Positions 35,170-43,352 are shown, counted from the stretch's first letter. The stretch: 64,000 bases of DNA from JAXMCI01 sp046349435 (GCA_046349435.1 JAXMCI010000034.1:18421-82420); one strand, 5' to 3'. Translations and numbers: made by a program. The notes: a model not told the origin generated them from the letters alone.

Positions 35170-35791
35170 CTAGCGCTCCTGGGCGCTCGGCGCGGCGAGG
35201 ATGCCGCGGGCCGCGGTCATTTCCTGCTCGCGGAGCACGGCGCGGACGTTGAGGGCGCGGGGCAGCAGCAGGCCGATCAGCGCATCGTGCGGCCGGCCGC
35301 AGGCGAAGGCGACCCGGCCGTCGGCGTCGCGGTCATCTCGGCGAGCTTGACGAGGCCCTGGGCGATCGCCGCGGCCGCGTGCGCACCGCCTCGTCCTCGT
35401 TCGGCCCGGACAGCGCGTCCGCCTTCGACGGCGCCTTCGCCGTCACCGCCGGCCTTCTTGTCCTCGACGGCCAGCGGCCGCGGGCGAGCGGCGCCCCGGT
35501 CGGCAGCTTCGGCCGCCTGGCGAGGAAGGCGCGGCGGCAGGCCGCCCGGTGCTCGGCCGCAGGGAAGCGCTCAGCGTCTCGTCGCCCGGCACGCTCTCCA
35601 GCCGCGCCCAGCGCGCGCATCGCGGCGGCGACGAAGGCGAGCCGGGCCCCGGTGCCGGCCGCGGGCTGTAGCCTGTGCACCCGGCGCCGGCCGGCCGGCC
35701 GGCCCGCTCGTAGAGCGCGAGGGATGCCGTCTCCGTGCGGATCCGTCGGCACCAGCTCGATCCGGTGGCCAAGCTCCATGACGTGGTTCAT
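35170..35791 (-). pseudogene. Decayed gene at the head of the corrinoid operon, several frameshifts
   Basis: On the minus strand, protein-like segments follow one another in changing frames: MELGHRIELVPTDPHGDGI (from ATG 35791 or 35779), then LALYERAG, RLAFVAAAMRALG, HRAACRRAFL and LPTGAPLA. After another shift come RPLAVEDKKAGGDGEGA and AIAQGLVKLAEMT, and after a last shift DADGRVAFACGRPHDALIGL and ALNVRAVLREQEM up to a TAG at 35170. Pieces such as HRAACRRAFL and PHDALIGLLL look like an internal repeat. I do not recognise the family. It would be the first gene of the operon, so it may have encoded a non-essential partner. Confidence 0.55.
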
Positions 35792-35928
35792 CGCACGCGT
35801 TCCGCTCCCGCCGGCCTCGGGGTCGCCGGCACACCCATACATGTCATGGCCCGGCTCGCACGCTGCCAACTCCAGCGCCGCGCGCGGCGCATCGCCGGCC
35901 GGCCGCCCGCAGCCGGCGCCGAGGCCAA

Positions 35929-35962
35929 AGATCAAATAGCAGGGATTTTGATCTATTGCCAA
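35929..35962 (-). promoter_or_regulatory. Operator E and promoter upstream of the corrinoid operon
   Basis: AGATCAAA (35929-35936), 10 bases, TTTGATCT (35947-35954) is a perfect 8-bp palindrome. It falls within a minus-strand promoter candidate, TTGGCA (35957-35962), 18 bases, TATTTG (35933-35938). It could also affect the plus-strand gene at 36065. The rest of the 35792-36064 gap shows no other signal. Confidence 0.6.
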
Positions 35963-36064
35963 TGGGTCCTGCGCCGGGGCCGCGCGGCCGTCGAACGAGG
36001 CGATTGCCGGGATGGCGTCGCCGGGTGCAGTCTTGGCGGACAGGCGACGAGAGGGGAGGAGGCC

Positions 36065-36592
36065 ATGGCACGGCGGATCGGCCCGGCGGCGGTTGCGCTT
36101 CTCCTGCTGCTGCTTGCGGCGGGCCCGGCCCTGGCGGCCGCGGGAGGCGACACCCACAACGAGCTCTACCGCATGCGCGACAGCGATCCGGCGCTGCCGG
36201 CGGCCTCGGTCCAGCTCGACCGGCTGCTGTTCGCGCTGACCACGGTGGCCGGCAGGTACAGGATCTTCGTCCTGCGGCTGGAGGCGCCCGGCGACGGTCC
36301 CGATCTCGCGCTGTCGCGCACCGCCGACCGGGTGGCGGTCGTCCTCGACGGCCGCGAGGTGCCGGCCCTGCTCGATCCGGCCGCCGCCGATCCGGCGCTG
36401 TGGGACGGGCTCGATCCGGCGCAGCGCCAGGCCCTGCTCTATCCCGCCGCCATCCCGGCCGGCACGATGCGGCAGCTCTACCTGCTGGTGCCGGCCGCCG
36501 AGGTCGCCGGCGTGCCGAGCGCCTTCCGCGTCACGATCGGCGCCCTCGGGCGCACGCTGGAGCTGCGGCCCGCCGCGCCGATGGCCGATTGA
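36065..36592 (+). CDS. Secreted or periplasmic protein of unknown function
   Basis: The 175-residue protein begins with a clear signal peptide (RRIGPAAVALLLLLLAAGPA, cut near LAAAG). The mature part is mixed alpha/beta without Cys and not recognised: LYRMRDSDPALPAASVQLDR, then RIFVLRLEAPGDGPDLALSR and VAVVLDGREVPALLD. The ATG follows GAGGGGAGGAGGCC, an excellent ribosome binding site. The next gene, a membrane protein, starts 16 bases later, so the two probably work together in the envelope. Confidence 0.6.
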   Translation: MARRIGPAAVALLLLLLAAGPALAAAGGDTHNELYRMRDSDPALPAASVQLDRLLFALTTVAGRYRIFVLRLEAPGDGPDLALSRTADRVAVVLDGREVPALLDPAAADPALWDGLDPAQRQALLYPAAIPAGTMRQLYLLVPAAEVAGVPSAFRVTIGALGRTLELRPAAPMAD

Positions 36593-36608
36593 GCGGGGCG
36601 GCGGCGCC

Positions 36609-37691
36609 ATGATCGGCGAGATCTGGCGGGCGGTCGTCGGCTATCTCGAGAAGCAGCCCTATTGGGCGCGGCTGCAGCCGGTGCTGCTGTTCGGCTTCGT
36701 CTATGTCGGCGTGGCGGTCACCGTCCACCAGTACGTCCAGTGGCAGTACGGGCTGGCGCCCTCGCCGCCCGTCTTCCTGCGCAGCTACCTGTTCCGTCAG
36801 GTGACCATCATCATGCTGGCGGTCGGCGCCGCGCTGCTGATCCTGCGGCCCGGCCGGGCGCTGCCGCCGCCGGCGGAGGCGGGCTGGCGCGGCTGGCTGG
36901 CGGCGCGCCGCGCGCTGCTGCTGCGGCGCGGCGCCCTGCTGCTGCTGGTGCTGCTGGCGGCTGCGGTCCTCTGGCTGCGGCTGGCCTCCACGGCGGCGGT
37001 CGCCGACGTCCGGCTCAAGCTCGAGCCGCCGGGCGGCGTCGCCGGCCGGCTCGGCTTCGACCCGGTCGCCTTCGCCTATCTCGCCTACGAGCTGAACCGG
37101 CAGCAGCGCAGCTGGCATCTCGAGATCGACCTCGACCCGTTCGAGCCCGACCTGCTGTCCTCGCGCGATCGCGCCCGCTGCGCGCAGGACGGCTTCGCCC
37201 GGCTGTGCCTCGCCCGGGCCTATGCGACGGCGCTGCCGGAGCCGCCCGGCGCCTTCATCCTGGTCACCGGCGAGCGCTTCGAGACCGCCGGCGACCGCTA
37301 TTACTACTGGCTCCACGAGGGCGGCGTGTCGGTGATCTCGGCCGGCGACTGGCAGCGCGAGCAGCCCTCGATCTACGACTACCTCGCCTACGCCATCGTC
37401 CTGCAGGCCATCCTGATCCATCTCGACCAGCGCTGCCCGGCCTTCGCCGAGCGCCATGCCGAGGGCCGGGTCACCCGCGGCGAGCTGTTCGAGTTCCAGC
37501 CGACGCCGCAGCTGATGCCGGCGGCGATCCTGGCGGCCCATCTCAGCCGCCCGATGGAGGAGCTGCTGTTCAACTGCTTCGGCCCGGCCTATGCCGCGGA
37601 CGCCGGCCGGCTGCTGTCGCTCGGCTGGCTGCACGCCGAGACGGTGCAGCGCAACCTGAAGCTGCTCGCCGGGCCGCGGCCGCCGGGATAG
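36609..37691 (+). CDS. Membrane protein of unknown function
   Basis: The 360-residue protein has membrane spans at about 25-45, 62-80 and 103-125, followed by a soluble ~230-residue domain. No family is recognised. The soluble domain shows LRLASTAAVADVRLKLEPPG, many aromatic residues (DRYYYWLHEGGVSVIS) and RPMEELLFNCFGPAY. It is coupled to the preceding secreted protein gene and convergent with the second Lon-like gene. Confidence 0.55.
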   Translation: MIGEIWRAVVGYLEKQPYWARLQPVLLFGFVYVGVAVTVHQYVQWQYGLAPSPPVFLRSYLFRQVTIIMLAVGAALLILRPGRALPPPAEAGWRGWLAARRALLLRRGALLLLVLLAAAVLWLRLASTAAVADVRLKLEPPGGVAGRLGFDPVAFAYLAYELNRQQRSWHLEIDLDPFEPDLLSSRDRARCAQDGFARLCLARAYATALPEPPGAFILVTGERFETAGDRYYYWLHEGGVSVISAGDWQREQPSIYDYLAYAIVLQAILIHLDQRCPAFAERHAEGRVTRGELFEFQPTPQLMPAAILAAHLSRPMEELLFNCFGPAYAADAGRLLSLGWLHAETVQRNLKLLAGPRPPG

Positions 37692-37727
37692 GCCGTCCGG
37701 CCGACCGCGATGCGGCGCACGGCCGGA

Positions 37728-40193
37728 TCAGGCGAGGTCGTGGCGGCGCAGCGCCAGCTCGGCCGCCCGGCGTGCCCCGGCATGGGCGAAGGCGGCGAGC
37801 CGGCTCATCACGACGTGGTTGACGGTGCCCGGCGGGTACTCGCCGGCGCGGTCCGCCACGCCGGCCGGCAGGCCGGTGAGCAGGGCCAGCGCGTCGTCGA
37901 TGCCGGCGATCGGATGGATGTGGAAGCGGCCGGCGGCGGCGGCCTCGACCACGGCGGGGCGCAGCATCAGGTGGTCGAGGTTGGTCGCCGGGATCAGCAC
38001 GCCCTGCGCGCCGGTCAGGCCGCGCGCGGCGCACAGCTCGAAGAAGCCCTCGATCTTCTCGTTGACGCCGCCGATCGCCTGGATGATGCCGCGCTGGTCG
38101 ACCGAGCCGGTCACCGCCAGCGACTGGCTGAGCGGCAGCTCGGCGATCGCCGAGAGCAGCGCCAGCAGCTCGGCCGCCGAGGCGCTGTCGCCCTCGACCC
38201 CGCCATAGGACTGCTCGAACACCAGGCTGGCGGTCAGCGCCAGCGGCTGGTCGCGGCCGTAGCGCCCGGCGATGAAGCCGGTGAGGATCAGCACGCCCTT
38301 GCTGTGCAGCGGCCCGCCCAGCGCCACCTCGCGCTCGACGTCGATGACCTCGCCGCGCCCGGGCCGGGCGCGGGCGGTGATGCGCACGGGGTGGCCGAAG
38401 CCGTAGCCGCCGACGGTGACCACGGTCAGGCCGTTCACCTGGCCGATCGCCGCGCCCTCCGTCTCGATCCGGATGGTGCCGCGCAGCGTCGCCTCCTGCA
38501 GCCGGCCCTGCAGCCGGTCGGCACGGTGCCGGCGGCCGGCGATCGCCGCCGCGATCTCGGCGGTGCCGATCCGCGGGCGCCCGGCCAGGGCGGCATGGTG
38601 GTCGGCCTCGGCGAGCAGCTCGACCAGCCCCCGCAGGTCGGTCGACAGCCGGTCCGCGTCGCCGATGGCACGCGCCGCCTCCTCGATCACCGCCGCCACC
38701 GCCGCCGCCTCGAGCGGGCGCAGCCTGTGCTGCCGGGCCAGCGCCGCGACGGCGCCGGCGAAGGCGCGGTCGGCCTCCGGGCCGCGCGCCATGCGGTCGT
38801 CGAACTCGGCGGCGACCTTGAACAGCTCGGCGAACTCGGGGTCGAGCTCGGTCAGCAGCAGGTAGGTCAGCGGCGCGCCGACCAGCACCACCTTGACCTC
38901 GAGCGGCACCGGCTCGGGATCGAGCGAGACGGTGCTGGCGAGGCTCAGCATCTGCTCCAGCGACTCGATCCGGACCTCGCGCGAGCGCAGCGCCCGCTTG
39001 AGCGACGGCCAGGCGAAGCTCTGCGTCAGCAGCCGCTCGGCGTCGAGGATGAGGTAGCCGCCATTGGCCCGGTGCAGGGCACCCGATGTCAACAGGGTGA
39101 AGTCGGTGGACAGCGTGCCGAAGCGCGCCATGTGCTCGATCCGGCCGACCAGCGCCTGGTGGGTCGGGTTGTCCTCGTAGATGACCGGCGCGCCGGTCCG
39201 CCCGGCATGGTCGACCAGCAGGTTGACCTGGTAGCGGCGGAAGGAGGGCGGCTCGGCCGGCCCGTCCGGCCGCAGCGCCGCCGCCAGCCCGCCCTCGCCG
39301 GACGCGGCGGCCAGGAAGTCGCCGGCGTTCTCCAGGATGCCGGCCTCGACCGCGTCGAGATAGGCCAGCACCTCGGGCAGGTCGGCGTGGCGCTGGCGCA
39401 GCTCCAGCAGCAGGTGGCCGACCGTCGCCGCGCAGGTCTCGCGGTTGAGGGCGCGCAGCGCCGCGCGATGCTCGCGCTCGGTCTCCGGGATCTTGCGCAT
39501 GATCGCCTCGAGCTCGGCCTGCAGGGCCTCGACCCGCTGGCGGATCCCGGTGCGCTCGGCCTCGCTCAGCCGCTTGAAGACCTCGGGATCGACGATCTTG
39601 CCGTTGCGCGTCGGCGCCAGGGCCAGCCCCGTCGGGGTGCGGATGACGGCCACGTTCTCCGCCTCCGCCTTGGCGTTGAAGGCCTGGAACTCCTTCTCGT
39701 GGCGATGCTTGAACTGCTCGTCGAGCAGGTCGCGCCGTACCCGGTTGTCCTCGCGCTCGAAGGCGGCGGGCAGCGCCGTGCGCAGCTCCTCGACGAGATG
39801 CCGCACGGCGTCGCGCAGGCCGGCGCCGCGGCCGGCCGGCAGCCGCAGCAGCCGCGGCCGGCGCGGGTCGGCGAAGTTGTTGACGTAGCAATGGTCGGCA
39901 GGCGCCGGCTCGGCCGCCGCCTGGCGCCGGAGGATGTCGCCGACCAGCGTGTGGCGGCCGCTGCCCGGCGGGCCGTAGACGAAGACGTTGTAGCCGGGCT
40001 GCCGCATGGCGAGCGCGAAGCCCAGCGCCGCCACGGCACGCTCCTGCGCGAAGAGCAGCGGCGGGTCGGGCAGCTCCTCGGTGCTGGCGAAGCCGAGCGC
40101 CGCCGGGTCGCAGCGCCGTCGCAGCCGCCCCGCCTCGAGCGCAGGGGGCGGCGCGGATCCGGCCGGCGGGGCCGGCGGGCCGGCTTCGTTCAT
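37728..40193 (-). CDS. Lon-like ATP-dependent protease (AAA_32 plus Lon proteolytic domain), copy 2
   Basis: The 821-residue paralogue of the protease at 3882-6227 has a near-complete P-loop, GPPGSGRHT (74-82), a central coiled-coil-prone insert (about 150-260) and an intact Lon dyad at S670 (GVEGDSASAAE) and K713 (GGVNEKIEGF). It is expected to form an ATP-driven proteolytic ring in the cytoplasm. The ATG at 40193 is followed by a Pro/Ala/Gly-rich tail (residues 1-20) absent from copy 1. A perfect 12-bp palindrome, GGTAACGTTACC, lies 28 bases upstream at 40221-40232. Confidence 0.9.
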   Translation of the reverse strand: MNEAGPPAPPAGSAPPPALEAGRLRRRCDPAALGFASTEELPDPPLLFAQERAVAALGFALAMRQPGYNVFVYGPPGSGRHTLVGDILRRQAAAEPAPADHCYVNNFADPRRPRLLRLPAGRGAGLRDAVRHLVEELRTALPAAFEREDNRVRRDLLDEQFKHRHEKEFQAFNAKAEAENVAVIRTPTGLALAPTRNGKIVDPEVFKRLSEAERTGIRQRVEALQAELEAIMRKIPETEREHRAALRALNRETCAATVGHLLLELRQRHADLPEVLAYLDAVEAGILENAGDFLAAASGEGGLAAALRPDGPAEPPSFRRYQVNLLVDHAGRTGAPVIYEDNPTHQALVGRIEHMARFGTLSTDFTLLTSGALHRANGGYLILDAERLLTQSFAWPSLKRALRSREVRIESLEQMLSLASTVSLDPEPVPLEVKVVLVGAPLTYLLLTELDPEFAELFKVAAEFDDRMARGPEADRAFAGAVAALARQHRLRPLEAAAVAAVIEEAARAIGDADRLSTDLRGLVELLAEADHHAALAGRPRIGTAEIAAAIAGRRHRADRLQGRLQEATLRGTIRIETEGAAIGQVNGLTVVTVGGYGFGHPVRITARARPGRGEVIDVEREVALGGPLHSKGVLILTGFIAGRYGRDQPLALTASLVFEQSYGGVEGDSASAAELLALLSAIAELPLSQSLAVTGSVDQRGIIQAIGGVNEKIEGFFELCAARGLTGAQGVLIPATNLDHLMLRPAVVEAAAAGRFHIHPIAGIDDALALLTGLPAGVADRAGEYPPGTVNHVVMSRLAAFAHAGARRAAELALRRHDLA

Positions 40194-40220
40194 GGCATGC
40201 CTCGCTTCGCCAAGCCTGGC

Positions 40221-40232
40221 GGTAACGTTACC
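40221..40232. promoter_or_regulatory. 12-bp perfect palindrome GGTAACGTTACC upstream of Lon-like gene
   Basis: It stands in the short gap between the alkyltransferase stop (40249) and the protease start (40193). The AT-containing perfect symmetry in a GC-rich gap suggests an operator, but no -35/-10 pair is clear. Confidence 0.35.
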
Positions 40233-40248
40233 TGCCGCCCGGCCGGCG

Positions 40249-40779
40249 TCAACCGATCCGGACCCCTTCATGGGTGAGCAGCCAGCGCTTGCGGGCGAGC
40301 CCGCCGCCATAGCCGGTGAGCGATCCGTCGGCGCCGACCAGCCGGTGGCAGGGCACCACGACGCTGACCGGGTTGGCGCCGTTGGCGTGGCCGACGGCGC
40401 GCGTCGCGGCGGGCCGGCCGAGCCGGGCGGCGATCGCGCCGTAGGTCGCGGTGGTGCCGGCGGGAATGCCGCGCAGCGCGGCCCAGACCCGCCGCTGGAA
40501 ACCGGTGCCGCCCTCGCCGATCGGCAGGTCGTCGATGGCACCGAGGTCGCCGGCGAAGTAGGCGGCGAGCGCGCCGGTCAGGCCGGCGGGATCGTGCGCC
40601 GGCTGGAGCGCGTCGAGGCTGGTGGCGAAGCGCCGGCGGAGCACCGGCGCCAGCCGTTCCGCGGCATCCGCCCACTCCGCCGCCTGCAGCCGGCCGGCGC
40701 CGTCGGCGACCAGCAGCAGCGCGCCGATCGGCGTCTCCAGCCGGTCGAGCCGCAGGGCGTCCGCGGCCGGCTCAGCCAT
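40249..40779 (-). CDS. ogt: Methylated-DNA--[protein]-cysteine S-methyltransferase
   Basis: The 176-residue protein carries the suicide-acceptor motif VVPCHRLVG with Cys144 and the DNA-binding helix ATYGAIAARLGRPAATRAVGHANGANP. It removes alkyl groups from O6 of guanine in DNA. I start it at ATG 40779, after GCAGGGCCAGCCG, although the frame is open 26 codons further. The symbol could equally be ada-type C-terminal domain, but the size fits ogt. Confidence 0.9.
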   Translation of the reverse strand: MAEPAADALRLDRLETPIGALLLVADGAGRLQAAEWADAAERLAPVLRRRFATSLDALQPAHDPAGLTGALAAYFAGDLGAIDDLPIGEGGTGFQRRVWAALRGIPAGTTATYGAIAARLGRPAATRAVGHANGANPVSVVVPCHRLVGADGSLTGYGGGLARKRWLLTHEGVRIG

Positions 40780-40873
40780 CGGCTGGCCCTGCCGGAACCA
40801 AGCCGCGGTGCGGCTGTTGGCGAATCGGTTGGGGATGGACCGACGGCGATCGAGCACATCTCCAGGGGAGGCG

Positions 40874-41188
40874 ATGTCGGAGCATCGTTCGGCATCCTGT
40901 GGCGCGGCTCTTCCGCAACCCTATCTCTGTGGCCTGCGCAGCCGCAACCTGACGATCGGCGGCCGCCGCACCAGCCTGCGGCTGGAGCCCTCGATGTGGG
41001 ATGCGCTCGAGGAGATCGGGCTGCGCGAGGGCCTCACCCTGCCGCAGCTCTGCGAGGCCGCGCAGCAGCTGCGCGCCGGGCGCTGCAGCCTGACCAGCGT
41101 GCTCCGCAGCATGACGGTCACCTACTTCCGCGACCTCCTGCCCGGCACCCGCTGCCCGCTCTGCGGACGCAGCTGGCCCGAGCGCTAG
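40874..41188 (+). CDS. Ribbon-helix-helix DNA-binding protein with C-terminal Cys pair
   Basis: The 104-residue protein contains an RHH_4-type domain: LTIGGRRTSLRLEPSMWDAL (beta strand and first helix), EIGLREGLTLPQLCEAA, then CSLTSVLRSMTVTYFRDLL. This fold usually binds operators as a dimer. It ends in RCPLCGRSWPER, a CxxC pair that could bind zinc, which is not part of the usual domain. The ATG follows CCAGGGGAGGCG. It is divergent from ogt and convergent with the channel gene, overlapping its stop by three or four bases. Confidence 0.75.
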   Translation: MSEHRSASCGAALPQPYLCGLRSRNLTIGGRRTSLRLEPSMWDALEEIGLREGLTLPQLCEAAQQLRAGRCSLTSVLRSMTVTYFRDLLPGTRCPLCGRSWPER

Positions 41189-42030
41189 CCCGGCCGGATC
41201 TCGTCGACGATGGCGCCGTGGTTGAGCAGCGCGACCAGCGCGACGCCGCCGACCACGTTGCCGATGAGGGTCGGCAGCAGGAACGCCGTCAGGTAGTCCG
41301 CCGGGGCCGCCAGCCCCTGCAGCACGGCATAGGCCGCCTCGGCCGAGCCGGCGACGACGTGGGAGAGGCGGGCCAGCGCCACGACGTAGGTGATCACCAG
41401 GATGGTGAGCAGGCGGGCCGAGCGGGCGCTCGGCAGCAGCCACACCATCAGCGCGATCAGCCAGCCGGCGAACACCGACTTCAGCACCGTCGCGCCGAAG
41501 TCTCCGGGCAGCGCCGCGCGGGCCAGCTGCCGCAGCGCCTCGACCGCCTCGGGGCGGAAGGTGCCGCCGGGCTGCAGCAGGAGCGCGAAGATCCAGGTGC
41601 CCGCCAGGTTGGCGAGCAGCACGATGCCCCACAGCCGGCCGGCGGCTGCGAGCGTTCCGGCATCGCGCCGGGTCAGCACCGGCAGCACCGCGGTCAGCGT
41701 GCTCTCGGTGAAGAGCTGCTGGCGGCCGAGGATGACGATGACGAAGCCGACGGTGTAGCCGAGCCCCGCGACGAGATGGCGCCAGGGCGCGTCGGGCAGG
41801 CCGGCCTGCAGCAAGGCCTGGGCGAGGAAGGAGAAGCCCATCGACAGACCGGCGGCGAGCCCCGACCAGGCGAGCGAGCCGGGGCTGCGGCAGAGCGCGG
41901 CCTCGCCCTCCTCGCGCACGATCTCGTGCACCACCAGCGGGCGCAGGGCGCTGTGCTCGGCGGCCTGCGCGCGCTCGGCCTCCTCGATATGCGGCGAGCG
42001 GGACCCCGCCGCCTGCTCGTCCTCCGCCAT
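41185..42030 (-). CDS. Formate/nitrite transporter family channel (FocA/NirC)
   Basis: The 281-residue inner-membrane protein has six spans from about residue 52 and the family blocks SGLAAGLSMGFSFLAQALL, LGRQQLFTESTLTAVLPVL and FLLPTLIGNVVGGVALVALLNH. It conducts small monovalent anions such as formate or nitrite. The N-terminal ~45 residues are charged and acidic (AEDEQAAGSRSPHIEEAERA). The ATG follows GGAGGAGCG. Nearby genes give no hint of the anion used. Confidence 0.88.
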   Translation of the reverse strand: MAEDEQAAGSRSPHIEEAERAQAAEHSALRPLVVHEIVREEGEAALCRSPGSLAWSGLAAGLSMGFSFLAQALLQAGLPDAPWRHLVAGLGYTVGFVIVILGRQQLFTESTLTAVLPVLTRRDAGTLAAAGRLWGIVLLANLAGTWIFALLLQPGGTFRPEAVEALRQLARAALPGDFGATVLKSVFAGWLIALMVWLLPSARSARLLTILVITYVVALARLSHVVAGSAEAAYAVLQGLAAPADYLTAFLLPTLIGNVVGGVALVALLNHGAIVDEIRPG

Positions 42031-42095
42031 CGCTCCTCCGGCCCCGACGGGCTGGAATGCCGCGGGGACGAGGAACGTTCCCGGCCGCCTCGGCC

Positions 42096-43019
42096 TCAGC
42101 CCTGGGCGGCCATGTAGCGGCGTGCGCCGTCGAGCACGGCGGTACCGAGCGGGGTCAGCCGGGCATGCCGGTCGACGGTGGCGATGCCGGCGGCGAAGCG
42201 ACGCCGGTTGTCCTGTGCCGCCGCGGCCGCCTCGGCGGCATCTTCCGGCCCGAGAATGCCGGCCTCGAGCAGCCGCTGCACCGCCTGGTGCATGCGGGCG
42301 GTGACGTAGACGGCATGGACGATGCCGTCCATCGGCCGCGGGTCGGTGCGCAGCGGCGAGGCGAAGCGGTCGGCGTCGTCGTTGTCCTGCAGCGGCCCGT
42401 CGGCGGACAGCCCGAACAGCAGGTTGTGCCCGCTCTCGTGCGCCAGCGCCTGGACCATCGCGATCGGGCTGTCGTAGCTCCGGGCGTTGAGCACGACGCC
42501 GCCCCACAGCAGGAAGGAGGAGACGCCGTCGAACTGCACGGCGTCCGGATCGTCGGCGCCGGCCGCGAGCACGATCTCCTGGATCAGCGCGCGGATCTCG
42601 GCGCCGAGCTCCGGATTTCCCGCCGCGATCAGGGCCAGCGCGCGGTCGACCAGGCTGGCGGCGCGCTCGGCCTCGGCGGGCGCGGCCGGCCGCAGGGTGA
42701 AGGGCATCGCCGGATCGGTGTCGACCAGCCGGCGGTAGCGGTCCCAGGCGCGGTCGCCGGCCGGCTCGCCGAAGCGGCGGACGGCCGGCCCGCCGGCGGC
42801 CGCCGGCGCGGCGGCGATCTCCGCCAGCAGGGCGGCAGCCTCGGGCAGCTGGTCGGCCTCGAGCGCCAGCACCAGGTCGCAATAGGCGCCGAAGGTGAGC
42901 GGCGATACCGGGGCGTCGGCGATCCGCCGCAGGGCGGCATCCAGCGTCGCCGGCAGGACGATCGCCCCGGCGGCCTGATCGGCGATGTAGCGCAGGCTCG
43001 CGGCCAGCCGCGCCCGCAT
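42096..43019 (-). CDS. HExxH putative peptide hydroxylase (mod_HExxH family)
   Basis: The 307-residue protein (from ATG 43019) is mainly helical and carries HESGH at 194-198 within MVQALAHESGHNLLFGL. This matches the HEXXH putative peptide-modification family (TIGR04267), members of which are iron/2-oxoglutarate-dependent peptide beta-hydroxylases rather than proteases. The frame is open upstream with protein-like sequence (SPDLAAADAALTGFDPSGDR), and a CTG at 43103 would overlap the TGA of the small peptide gene, giving 335 residues. It lies directly downstream of the 56-residue peptide gene, its likely substrate. Confidence 0.75.
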   Translation of the reverse strand: MRARLAASLRYIADQAAGAIVLPATLDAALRRIADAPVSPLTFGAYCDLVLALEADQLPEAAALLAEIAAAPAAAGGPAVRRFGEPAGDRAWDRYRRLVDTDPAMPFTLRPAAPAEAERAASLVDRALALIAAGNPELGAEIRALIQEIVLAAGADDPDAVQFDGVSSFLLWGGVVLNARSYDSPIAMVQALAHESGHNLLFGLSADGPLQDNDDADRFASPLRTDPRPMDGIVHAVYVTARMHQAVQRLLEAGILGPEDAAEAAAAAQDNRRRFAAGIATVDRHARLTPLGTAVLDGARRYMAAQG

Positions 43020-43099
43020 CCGCCCGGCGACGCGCCGGGCCCGGTCGCCGCTCGGGTCGAAACCGGTGAGGGCGGCGTCCGCCGCCGCGAGATCCGGGC

Positions 43100-43270
43100 T
43101 CAGACGGGTGCGCGCAGCCCGGGCTTGCCGCCGAACTTGGCGCCGAGCTTGGCCAGCCGCGGGTCGTTCAGCCGCGTCGCCGGGGCGCTGCCGGCGCCCG
43201 CCGGGGCCTGGTCGAAGCCCAGCAGCCGCGACCAGTCGAGCTTGATCTTCGGGGTTTCGACGTCCGACAT
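43100..43270 (-). CDS. Putative 56-residue RiPP precursor peptide
   Basis: This short gene encodes a Lys/Arg-rich peptide. The leader-like first half is MSDVETPKIKLDWSRLLGFD; an Ala/Gly/Pro linker (QAPAGAGSAPAT) follows, then RLNDPRLAKLGAKFGGKPGL and a final RAPV. It starts at ATG 43270, behind GGAGGAACGCTCC, and has its own TTGACA promoter. There are no Cys, so no lanthionine or disulfide chemistry; candidate modified residues are Asn/Asp 35-36, Phe46 and the Lys/Arg side chains. An HExxH enzyme follows and an ATP-grasp gene is divergent. I know of no named family for it. Confidence 0.7.
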   Translation of the reverse strand: MSDVETPKIKLDWSRLLGFDQAPAGAGSAPATRLNDPRLAKLGAKFGGKPGLRAPV

Positions 43271-43299
43271 GGAGCGTTCCTCCGTCTGCGATGGAAAAC

Positions 43300-43329
43300 A
43301 GGCTAGAGTGCCATCGCCGAGCTTGTCAA
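43300..43329 (-). promoter_or_regulatory. Sigma-70-type promoter of the peptide gene
   Basis: On the minus strand, TTGACA (43324-43329), an 18-base spacer and TAGCCT (43300-43305) predict a start near 43293 and a 23-base leader ending in GGAGG. The same hexamers occur upstream of the aldehyde dehydrogenase at 17686. Confidence 0.6.
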
Positions 43330-43352
43330 ACCCGGCCGGAGCCGCCGCCCCC

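Noticed and set aside
35333..36610. Single continuous minus-strand frame as a real protein gene
   Set aside because: Only short parts of it look like protein, and the better pieces lie in other frames. It also runs opposite the well-supported secreted-protein gene at 36065.
42096..43019. Zinc metalloprotease based on HExxH
   Set aside because: The motif fits, but the surrounding helical protein and the adjacent small peptide match the peptide-modifying mod_HExxH family better than any protease family.
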